Assembly: GCA_017617655.1 (NCBI GenBank)
Contig: JAFZVU010000022.1
Location: 1-32,123 of the forward strand
Length of the DNA stretch: 32,123 nt
Reading direction: 5' to 3'
Origin: Bacteroidales bacterium
GTDB lineage: Bacteria > Bacteroidota > Bacteroidia > Bacteroidales > UBA932
The stretch's first letter is position 1. Each line of letters begins with the position of its first letter. The notes beneath the pieces were generated by a model. That model worked only from the letters and a program-made list of their open reading frames with translations. It ran no database searches and was not told the origin of the DNA. Of the stretch, positions 7,427-14,016 are shown in pieces. Both the position numbers and the translations under genes were made by a program.

Positions 7427-8470
7427 TTACCATTGATCCTCATCGTGCAGGTCTTTCAGAAGACTCTCATAACACTTTGCGAGTTCATCTTTAACCCCTT
7501 TCCATTTTTCCATGCGAAGGTTCATGACCGTTTCCAGATCCTCTTTTGTCAACCAGGCGTTTTTCTTCTCTGCTTCCTCAAGATGGGCCGCGTATGTGCA
7601 CCTTATGGCCTTGGTACAATCCTCTTCCCAAGACGCGAAATTATGCCATACCGTATAATGGATCTTAATCCCTCGCTCCTTCTCAAGTCGGACTCTTTCT
7701 TTTTCGTCCTCTTTCTTCTTGAGGTATCGGTCACGGATCGGGCGATACCTGTCGGGATACTGTTTGGCAAGTGTCTCCATAAAAGTATCATACTCCTCAT
7801 CGGTAGAACCAGATTCCAGCCTGGTTGTTTTTACAACCCCTTCTACCGGTTCATAGATTGTTGCTGCCTCAAAGCGCATAAAGCGGCCGTTACTGTAATA
7901 GTTGTCGTCGATGAACACGCGGCAGTCATACAGGCGGGCGATATCTTCCCAATCAACCCAGTCACAACCGTAGTAGCACTCATATAAGTACTGCGAAAAC
8001 TTGGCGGTATAATTATCTCCCGACCCGGCCTCCACGCGTACGATTTCTATGTCGCGGCTCGGCCCGGGATTCTCGACTTCATAAGGCTCACCCCAGGGGC
8101 AATAATTTCGCATCTTCTTATAATACTCCTCTTCGTCCGCATCTTCAAGATTTTCAGGGGCAACAAAACCGGCGTCCCGTTTAGCATGGGGACAGTCAAA
8201 AGGACAATTATTGCAAGCATTTAACATCTTCTTCTTTTCCTGAACCTGTTGATTTTCCAAACAGGCTTCGTCCAACAAGTCGGAAACTCCAATGCTCTTG
8301 CCTTCACGGCCGATGAATTCCTTCAACTTGAGGTTGATGGCATCAATGTCATCATCTTCCACAATAACTTCTCCATTACCGGCATTTCTTATCGCGGCAT
8401 TCATCATCCTAATGATACTTTTCCGGGATCCGGCGACGCCAATCAAAAAAATATCAGACTCTACGCTCAT
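7427..8470 (-). CDS. Uncharacterised protein with shared N-terminal domain and a cysteine cluster (long member)
   Basis: A 347-residue protein of unknown function, the longest of the three paralogue-like genes. The N-terminus SDIFLIGVAGSRKSIIRMMN, then VEDDDIDAINLKLKEF, is the shared domain. A cysteine group follows at residues 86, 89 and 93 (ACNNCPFDCPH), with another Cys at 124 (NYCPWGEPYE), which could bind zinc or an iron-sulphur cluster. The middle is rich in Tyr and Asp (YECYYGCDWVDWEDIARLYD, VFIDDNYYSNGRFMRFEAAT). The last third is highly charged and helical (RYLKKKEDEKERVRLEKERG and on). There is no membrane segment. It sits 5 bases after the 111-residue gene and 15 before the 247-residue gene, so all are one transcript. 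Confidence 0.73.
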   Translation of the reverse strand: MSVESDIFLIGVAGSRKSIIRMMNAAIRNAGNGEVIVEDDDIDAINLKLKEFIGREGKSIGVSDLLDEACLENQQVQEKKKMLNACNNCPFDCPHAKRDAGFVAPENLEDADEEEYYKKMRNYCPWGEPYEVENPGPSRDIEIVRVEAGSGDNYTAKFSQYLYECYYGCDWVDWEDIARLYDCRVFIDDNYYSNGRFMRFEAATIYEPVEGVVKTTRLESGSTDEEYDTFMETLAKQYPDRYRPIRDRYLKKKEDEKERVRLEKERGIKIHYTVWHNFASWEEDCTKAIRCTYAAHLEEAEKKNAWLTKEDLETVMNLRMEKWKGVKDELAKCYESLLKDLHDEDQW

Positions 8471-8475
8471 ATTAT

Positions 8476-8811
8476 TTAATTGTTTTCTTTCTGTATTTTT
8501 AAGAATATCAAAAACTCCTTTACTGTCATCAGCCGTTCGAGCGCAGTGATAAAGCGCTCAATTTCGTCATCTTCGAAGACGCCGTTCTCCTCGTAGTAGT
8601 CCTCCACGTTGACCATCACCCTGTCTTTAGTGAAGGATGTAATATGCCGGACACCGTCTTCCACACCCTCAATACCGTCGTATACTATGAATCCATCGAA
8701 TAGGACCTCCTCGTCCACAATATGGTCGGGCAGTTTCTCCACCACGTCCACCATCTGGCCGCTGATGTTGGAGATAAACACCTTGTCCTTGATTACCTCG
8801 TAAATATTCAT
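8476..8811 (-). CDS. Small uncharacterised acidic protein next to AbiEii
   Basis: A 111-residue acidic protein of unknown function. It begins MNIYEVIKDKVFISNISGQM and ends with a helical segment (ERFITALERLMTVKEFLIFL). Strands such as EVLFDGFIVYDGIEGVEDGV and KDRVMVNVEDYYEENG suggest a compact alpha/beta fold. The start at 8811 lies 4 bases after the AbiEii stop. The frame is open to 8871, but that start is inside abiEii and gives an unlikely basic N-terminus. Its position directly after a toxin gene and ahead of the paralogue genes suggests it belongs to the same system. Confidence 0.7.
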   Translation of the reverse strand: MNIYEVIKDKVFISNISGQMVDVVEKLPDHIVDEEVLFDGFIVYDGIEGVEDGVRHITSFTKDRVMVNVEDYYEENGVFEDDEIERFITALERLMTVKEFLIFLKIQKENN

Positions 8812-8815
8812 GTCT

Positions 8816-9598
8816 TTATAAAGAAGCAATGACTTCCTTGAATTGCAGGATTCGGTCTGCATTCGATTCATTGAAAAGCAGATGCGCGAAGTCGCGTTTC
8901 TTCTGATTCAAATCAACATCCTGCAGCCTCTGTGAGAGCGCAAGTTTCAGCTCTTCCACGGAGGAGATGCCGGCTCTTGCACGGAGGAAATCCATATTTG
9001 GTTTTGTCTTGGAGAGCAGGAAGATGGCATCGTAGAAGTCGCGTCCCTTCTGGCGGGCCAGAATTGCGGCGAACTTCATGGCGCACAGCACATCGACAGG
9101 AGGCACCTGGACGCCGAAGAAGAAGCCCATCTTGTTGATGTTGGCCACAACGGGCCGATACGTCACGCCCTGGTCCTGCGCTTCAATCTTCACCACCAGT
9201 CGTTCGTCACGATGGCCCGTCAGACCCAAATTGAATAGCATCTGCGGGAAATAGAGGTTGCGGCGGAATGCCGTCAGGTGGGGGTTCGGCTTATCCCGGG
9301 TTTCCACCTCAACGTTGTTAAGCCTGAGGTACTGCACCACGCTGTCCGTCATCGCCGTAAAATCGGCCTCGCTCAAATCCTTGCAGTCGAAGTCCAGGTC
9401 TTCGGAGAAGCGGTCGATGCCCTGGACGAGCCGGAGGTTGGTGCCGCCGATGAACGTCAACTTGCCGAAGTAAGGCGTAGTGGCCAAATGGTCAAGGATC
9501 AGCAGCTGGAGGTACTCCTTCAGCATATAGCGGTCAAATCGGCTCTCGCGGGCGATGACCGAAGGGAAGAAACTGCGTATGTATTCAATATCAATCAT
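8816..9598 (-). CDS. abiEii: AbiEii/AbiGii-type nucleotidyltransferase toxin
   Basis: The toxin of the AbiE (type IV) toxin-antitoxin and phage abortive-infection family, 260 residues, a cytoplasmic nucleotidyltransferase of the DNA polymerase-beta-like fold. Characterised relatives arrest growth, and some add nucleotides to tRNA acceptor ends. The family motifs are present: GGT at 51-53 with the following Arg, then RFSEDLDFD with Ser65, Asp67 and Asp69 as the catalytic and metal site, later LVVKIEAQDQ, and the C-terminal KFAAILARQKGRDFYDAIFL. Its ATG overlaps the stop of the antitoxin gene by four bases (ATGA), the usual coupled order of antitoxin then toxin. No motif is missing, so it is probably active. 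It is unusual in being followed by five more co-directional genes with tiny gaps. Confidence 0.92.
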   Translation of the reverse strand: MIDIEYIRSFFPSVIARESRFDRYMLKEYLQLLILDHLATTPYFGKLTFIGGTNLRLVQGIDRFSEDLDFDCKDLSEADFTAMTDSVVQYLRLNNVEVETRDKPNPHLTAFRRNLYFPQMLFNLGLTGHRDERLVVKIEAQDQGVTYRPVVANINKMGFFFGVQVPPVDVLCAMKFAAILARQKGRDFYDAIFLLSKTKPNMDFLRARAGISSVEELKLALSQRLQDVDLNQKKRDFAHLLFNESNADRILQFKEVIASL

Positions 9599-10212
9599 AA
9601 GCCGTAAACCTTTAATAATCGGCGCACTCTCTGCTCCAAGGCCTTGCTTCCGATACGGGTGAGATAATCGACAAAGCGTTCCCGGTTGAACTCATTCTGC
9701 ATAAAATCTTCGTCCAGGCGGAGTTCCTCCATATCCTGCTCCGTCTTGTAGTACGGATTCAGGTAGAGCAGGTCCAGCAGCGCCTTTTCCGGGGTGGCGA
9801 ACAGGATGCCCCGCCCGTTCGGGGTAGTCTTGATCTCATAGCCGAAATAGAGCGGCGTCTTCACGTTCTGGTAATGGAAAGTGCCGAAGACGTTCTGGAA
9901 CTTGGCCGTTTTGAGTGTGGTGACGCTGGTGATTTGCACTACCTCCTCCGGAATCATCCCATAGAACGACAGTGCGCTGTGCAAGCTGATGTAGGAAGGC
10001 ACATAGATGCGGTTGGCCACATAGCGGACAAAATCCGGCAATGAGGCACACTCGGGGAAGGCATAGTACTGGTTGCGCAGCTTCACGAGCCGCCCCTTCC
10101 GACACCAACGCGTAAGGTTGTTACGGTCGAAATCCTTCTCCCATAACAACACCTGGTTGATGTGGAAACACCCCATCGGATACATCCGTTCCCTGAATGT
10201 GAGAAAATCCAT
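9595..10212 (-). CDS. abiEi: AbiEi-type antitoxin and transcriptional repressor
   Basis: The antitoxin partner of AbiEii, 205 residues. In characterised systems AbiEi has an N-terminal winged helix that binds inverted repeats at its own promoter and a C-terminal domain that carries the antitoxic activity. Here residues 1-55 (CFHINQVLLWEKDFDRNNLT, RWCRKGRLVKLRNQYYAFPE) form the winged helix. The family core ISLHSALSFYGMIPE and the TPEKALLDLLYLNPYY segment follow. It is first in a seven-gene run that reaches 5518. A TATATTTG promoter element flanked by a perfect inverted repeat lies just upstream at 10227-10262 and would suit autoregulation. Start and family assignment are secure. Confidence 0.9.
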   Translation of the reverse strand: MDFLTFRERMYPMGCFHINQVLLWEKDFDRNNLTRWCRKGRLVKLRNQYYAFPECASLPDFVRYVANRIYVPSYISLHSALSFYGMIPEEVVQITSVTTLKTAKFQNVFGTFHYQNVKTPLYFGYEIKTTPNGRGILFATPEKALLDLLYLNPYYKTEQDMEELRLDEDFMQNEFNRERFVDYLTRIGSKALEQRVRRLLKVYGL

Positions 10213-10226
10213 TTTACTCTATTTTA

Positions 10227-10262
10227 TTTCCAAAACTCTGCAAATATAATGATTTTTGGAAA
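10227..10262 (-). promoter_or_regulatory. Promoter and candidate AbiEi operator of the AbiE-led operon
   Basis: On the minus strand TATATTTG (10248-10241) matches the TAnnTTTG -7 element, 28 bases before the abiEi ATG. It sits between two perfectly complementary 9-base arms, TTTCCAAAA (10227-10235) and TTTTGGAAA (10254-10262), separated by 18 bases. AbiEi repressors are known to bind inverted repeats around their own promoter. The link to this repeat is inferred from position. Confidence 0.6.
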
Positions 10263-10309
10263 CATAATGATTGTATTTACATATCAATACTTTCGGGTAT
10301 TACTTGGAT

Positions 10310-10603
10310 TTAGGTATCTAGTCGCCAGCCATCTTCCACCATTTCTTCAATAGATTTATACTCCGAAATCACTTTTCGGCGATTCATTTCATAAAGCGGC
10401 CCTTTATGAAGTTTCTCAATGAGTTCCTCATCAGGTATGGCACACACAACGTATTTGTAGTCACAAATGTCTTTGATGGATATATACGGTGTCATACCGT
10501 CAAACTCTTTAGTCTTGAATTTCAAATTCCATCTCAGCAGGGGAGCGTACGTCGCATCATCATAGACCTCCTTAAAAAGACTAATCTCACGTTGAATATT
10601 CAT
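10310..10603 (-). CDS. Small uncharacterised protein
   Basis: A 97-residue soluble protein of unknown function, beginning MNIQREISLFKEVYDDATYA and ending EEMVEDGWRLDT. It has a Trp/Lys-rich strand segment (LLRWNLKFKTKEFDGMTPYI) and a likely helix near IPDEELIEKLHKGPLYEM. The frame is also open from an ATG at 10657, directly next to the stop of the upstream gene, which would add 18 basic residues; I prefer 10603 but cannot exclude the longer form. It follows the 172-residue gene closely and precedes the AbiE promoter region. No family is recognised. Confidence 0.62.
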   Translation of the reverse strand: MNIQREISLFKEVYDDATYAPLLRWNLKFKTKEFDGMTPYISIKDICDYKYVVCAIPDEELIEKLHKGPLYEMNRRKVISEYKSIEEMVEDGWRLDT

Positions 10604-10657
10604 TGTATTTTGCTTTAACTGGTTTTTATAAATGTTCTTAGATAATACTGTTGTCAT

Positions 10658-11176
10658 CTAAACAATGTCGCGGATGTCCGGACAACAATCCACTTGTTTG
10701 CATTTCCCGATGAAATCGAAAAAAGAAATACTCTTACTTGTTGTCTCAAATGGGAAATTGACGAATTCTATTGCCGAAAAGTCAAAGGATGGCTTATTAT
10801 TTACAATCATGTGTCCGAATCCGTAGGAACGGTCGAAGATAGAATCGACCAAGTTCTTTTTTTGGCTATCATCCAATGTTAAATCCGGGGACACATTTCC
10901 ATCCGGAATGAAAACGTTGTCCTTCAAGAAATCCTTGAAAAATATATCAAGTATGTCTTTATTTAACGCAAGTGCATAAAGGGTATAAAAAATAGCACAC
11001 GTGTACCGATCATTTTCCAGAAAGGCCTCCTTTGCCTTTATTAAGAATTGGTCCAAGTTCTTTCCCAGCCCTTCTATCATAGCGTCCAATTCTGCCTTTT
11101 CTGCTTTTTCAACAGCATCTTCTTTTCTCATCTGCTGTCCATTTGACCTTCTGTGTATGTCCGTCCAAATACTCAT
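10658..11176 (-). CDS. Uncharacterised protein with an IHRRSNG-RKED N-terminal motif
   Basis: A 172-residue soluble protein of unknown function. The N-terminus MSIWTDIHRRSNGQQMRKED has an IHxRSxGxxxRKED pattern. Residues ~22-90 are mostly helical (EKAEKAELDAMIEGLGKNLD, FLIKAKEAFLENDRYTCAIF), resembling a short TPR-like or HEPN-like helical bundle, but without motifs that would decide it. The C-terminal half is richer in Phe and Ser (FDFSAIEFVNFPFETTSKSI). The gene starts 36 bases after the DpnI-like gene and is followed at once by the 97-residue gene. Base composition is AT-rich compared with the flanking chromosome, as for other genes in this stretch. Confidence 0.68.
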   Translation of the reverse strand: MSIWTDIHRRSNGQQMRKEDAVEKAEKAELDAMIEGLGKNLDQFLIKAKEAFLENDRYTCAIFYTLYALALNKDILDIFFKDFLKDNVFIPDGNVSPDLTLDDSQKKNLVDSIFDRSYGFGHMIVNNKPSFDFSAIEFVNFPFETTSKSISFFDFIGKCKQVDCCPDIRDIV

Positions 11177-11212
11177 ATCTCAATTACTTATTATTAATTA
11201 ATCCTGCGTTAC

Positions 11213-11983
11213 CTATACTACTATCTTCCGGTATTTGCCTCTACCAACAAACACAATGAAGCCCTTGTCTCTAAGAACTTGCAATTGCTGGCGAATCTTA
11301 TCATTTATGTGACTGTTTCCGGGATGCTTCTTTTCAAGATCGGATATAAAAGCATAAACATCGGCCAATGTAAAGTCTTTTGTCGGAATTCTTTCCACAC
11401 ACTTTAGCACATCAAGAAGCCATCCTCTGCTTGTTAGGCTGGTGGTCTTGAGAGGTATTGTCTTTATATATTTCGCAAGAACCATTTTGGGGCTCTCTTC
11501 AACCCCATCCTTGACAATATAGATTTTTCCGCTTTCCGGGATGTCTTTCAGTAATATATGACTTCCCACCCAACCGGCCCGTTTGGCTGTCGGTTTCAAA
11601 GGTTTTCGCTTTTCAACCACAGACATGGAAAAGAAGTGTTTAGGGACCATAACAAGATTGTTCACCTTCCCATCTTCATAAGTCAATATTAACAGATGTG
11701 GATTTTCTTCGGACTTGAGTCTCGCCTCCATGGCCGAATATGCCCCTCCTTGAAGAGTCTTGGGGAGGCTAACTCTATTTTCACTCTTTTGTTCAAATTC
11801 AGAGTGGCAGTGCTCACAATAAAAATCCGCCACAGGACTACTGACCTTACAATGCATAAGGTGTGATGAGCCACAAACCGGACAATACAAATTAGATTCT
11901 GTCCAAGTTTCTGTTATGACTCTTGCTTTTTGGGATTTGCTTTTGTAGCCCTCGCCTAGCTTTTCGTCTAAATGTAAATCCAT
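11213..11983 (-). CDS. dpnI: DpnI-like methyl-directed restriction endonuclease
   Basis: A type IIM restriction enzyme, 256 residues, that cuts GATC only when the adenine is methylated and so attacks DNA from Dam-positive sources. It aligns along its length with pneumococcal DpnI from memory: the N-terminus MDLHL...YKSKSQKARVITE, a zinc site C34/C37...C56/C59, and the PD-(D/E)xK catalytic residues Asp53, Glu64 and Lys66 (VADFYC and EFEQK) at the same positions as in DpnI. Further matches are VPKHFF, KRKPLKPTAKRAGWVGSHI, SLTSRGWLLDVLKCVERI, and a C-terminal winged helix ending in KIRQQLQVLRDKGFI and VGRGKYRK. That helix also reads methylated GATC. No methyltransferase is needed or present. The enzyme implies a host without GATC adenine methylation. 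The gene follows the DUF2779 gene after 24 bases. Confidence 0.95.
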   Translation of the reverse strand: MDLHLDEKLGEGYKSKSQKARVITETWTESNLYCPVCGSSHLMHCKVSSPVADFYCEHCHSEFEQKSENRVSLPKTLQGGAYSAMEARLKSEENPHLLILTYEDGKVNNLVMVPKHFFSMSVVEKRKPLKPTAKRAGWVGSHILLKDIPESGKIYIVKDGVEESPKMVLAKYIKTIPLKTTSLTSRGWLLDVLKCVERIPTKDFTLADVYAFISDLEKKHPGNSHINDKIRQQLQVLRDKGFIVFVGRGKYRKIVV

Positions 11984-12007
11984 TTATATGATGTTTATTG
12001 GTTGATA

Positions 12008-13978
12008 TTATTTAATCTTTGCTCTTACTGCCCTCAGTATCTCCACCATAGCCCAAGTGTCCTGCTGGCAGTAAGTTTTCAGGGCCTGCCTGCGATCAGC
12101 CTTGGTATACATGGGGTGACTGGGGTCGAAGACGGTGGGCGTCTTCGAATCGTAGTTGATATATGCTATGTATGCCTGGGAACCGTTGCCCACTTCCATA
12201 CCCTTGTATGTGAGCGACGGTACAAGCACCGGAAGTGTTTTCTTGATAGAAAAACTGCCACTGAGATCCTTATGATAATAATTGATCTGATTGGCGGTTT
12301 TAGCAAATCGCGGATCTTCCATATAAAACTTTTCATTCGTCTTCAAAAGATGAATCAGATCCATCGACTTTTTGCGAATCGCAAGGAGTTTGTCAGCATA
12401 TTTAGGGAAAATAATTGCGAGTTCTTCCAAACGCCCCTGCTCAAAAGACGTGTTTTGGGCGAGCATGGTGCCGTGGAGAGAGCCATCTTCGTTAAACTCA
12501 AAATGACTGATGATAGCTTCAACCAAATCCAGACGTTCGTCGTCATTCCACTCTTTGTTGAGGAAGATGAAATTGTCTTTCTGCTTGTCGCAGTCGCCCG
12601 GGGCACGCTCGATGTGCAGCGAGAACTCAAAGGGCGACTGACGGTAAGGATTCTCCTCACTGAAGCGGGGCAGAGGACAAGGGAACGTCTCGAAATCGAA
12701 ATGGTAGATGGGATACTCGATCTGTTCAAACCAATAACGCATCTTGTCGGGGTCGACGTGCTCTATATTGTTGTCGTAACAATCCCGCTGGATACTATGA
12801 TTATCGTTTGCCAGCCACCCGGAAGGGACATCATCAAACTTGTAACATTCCCCATTAACCAAGTCATACTTGTTTCCGATACCTCCAGCTTTGAAGCCAC
12901 GGAAATTCACATAATTATTCGCCTTATTCGTATCAGGAACGGAACGGAGCTTCTGGAAACAATGGCTCCAGTACAAGCATTCCGTATTCTTGCCCCAGGC
13001 ACAACACGGTCCCACGGGGACTGCTTTGCCTGTATCGTGGGGCATAGAAACAAAACTCTCCAGAGTGGCAATCTCATTGAGGATTATTGGCTGGTACTCC
13101 TTTGAGATTTCATTCATGTCATAGAATGTGATTATCTCCTGTCCATTAATCTGGTTATACAAGCGCTCTCCAGCAGCATCTTTCTTTCCGTCGTACACAT
13201 ACTCGTTGTTTAGTACGGCGAGGTAGAAATTGACGGGGCGATTATCCCCGGCTTTGCGCAACGCACGTTCGATAACAAATCTCTGAAAAGCAAGGTCGTG
13301 GGGATACTTTCCGAGGTCGGAATAGCGATTGAGCAAAGTAGCTTTCTTTTTATAGAAGTTTTTCTCTGTAATTGCGTTGAGCGCTCTGTCAGTTGAATTA
13401 AGTCGCCAAATATTACCATCCTTGACAAATAAAGGATAGTAGTGATTATCCTTCCTGCCTTTCTTTCCCTCCGGCACATCAGAGAAGAATAAGCCCTCAC
13501 GCACTTCTTTATCTTCCTTCATTTTAACCTTGAAAGAATACTTGCTATTCGTCGTAGCCTTCACCTCTATAATGTTAATCTCCTTCTCGTTCTCATTGTA
13601 GATATCCACATAGCAACGGTAGGTATGATGGTGAAGATCATATTCAAAGAGTTTCTGTTTATGAACATCGGAATCGGCAATGAAAGTCCCCTTGAAATAC
13701 TTTTTAGCCACCTTAAGTGCTTCCTCTTCAACGCGTTGATAATAGTGACGCAAGGTTTCAAGCTCCGGGCTCAGAGTGGAATCAAAAGACTCTTCATCAT
13801 CTTCTTCTCCGGAACCTTCTGAAGACTTTACTCCATCTCTGAATTCTTCAATCATTTCCCTGCGGCGCTCAGCTTTAGCATCGATATCGGGCATTCCCGA
13901 CGGATTATGCTGCAGTTCCATCGCGAAATACATCGGACAGCGTGTCCAATTGATGAATCTTGACTTAGAAATGTACAT
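12008..13978 (-). CDS. DUF2779 protein: Cas4-like PD-(D/E)xK nuclease fused to DEDD exonuclease
   Basis: A 656-residue cytoplasmic protein with two apparent nuclease parts; the substrate is unknown. Residues 1-345 resemble Cas4/RecB-like nucleases: SKSRFINWTRCPMYF with Cys14, then Asp125 and the EVK motif at 138-140 (INIIEVKATT). Cysteines at 325/326, 334 and 340 could, with Cys14, hold an iron-sulphur cluster. Residues ~420-656 match the DUF2779 domain, an RNase H-fold DEDD-type exonuclease: HFDFETF (Asp428, Glu430), AQNTSFEQGRLEEL near 507-520, and a final YCQQDTWAMVEI with Tyr636 and Asp640. Both active sites look intact. It sits directly upstream of the DpnI-like gene, in a defence-type setting. 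Confidence 0.85.
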   Translation of the reverse strand: MYISKSRFINWTRCPMYFAMELQHNPSGMPDIDAKAERRREMIEEFRDGVKSSEGSGEEDDEESFDSTLSPELETLRHYYQRVEEEALKVAKKYFKGTFIADSDVHKQKLFEYDLHHHTYRCYVDIYNENEKEINIIEVKATTNSKYSFKVKMKEDKEVREGLFFSDVPEGKKGRKDNHYYPLFVKDGNIWRLNSTDRALNAITEKNFYKKKATLLNRYSDLGKYPHDLAFQRFVIERALRKAGDNRPVNFYLAVLNNEYVYDGKKDAAGERLYNQINGQEIITFYDMNEISKEYQPIILNEIATLESFVSMPHDTGKAVPVGPCCAWGKNTECLYWSHCFQKLRSVPDTNKANNYVNFRGFKAGGIGNKYDLVNGECYKFDDVPSGWLANDNHSIQRDCYDNNIEHVDPDKMRYWFEQIEYPIYHFDFETFPCPLPRFSEENPYRQSPFEFSLHIERAPGDCDKQKDNFIFLNKEWNDDERLDLVEAIISHFEFNEDGSLHGTMLAQNTSFEQGRLEELAIIFPKYADKLLAIRKKSMDLIHLLKTNEKFYMEDPRFAKTANQINYYHKDLSGSFSIKKTLPVLVPSLTYKGMEVGNGSQAYIAYINYDSKTPTVFDPSHPMYTKADRRQALKTYCQQDTWAMVEILRAVRAKIK

Positions 13979-14016
13979 ATTCCTAGCTTTTAGCCCTTTA
14001 AGTTAATCATTTTCTC

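Noticed and set aside
8476-8871. Longer start (8871) for the small protein after AbiEii
   Set aside because: It would lie inside abiEii and add 20 unlikely residues; the ATG at 8811 follows the AbiEii stop by 4 bases.
12002-13105. 367-codon plus-strand frame opposite the DUF2779 gene
   Set aside because: The minus strand has conserved nuclease motifs across this stretch; the plus-strand translation has none.
10658-13978. A Dam-like methyltransferase partner for the DpnI homologue
   Set aside because: No gene in the window shows DPPY-type adenine methyltransferase motifs; DpnI-type enzymes do not need one.
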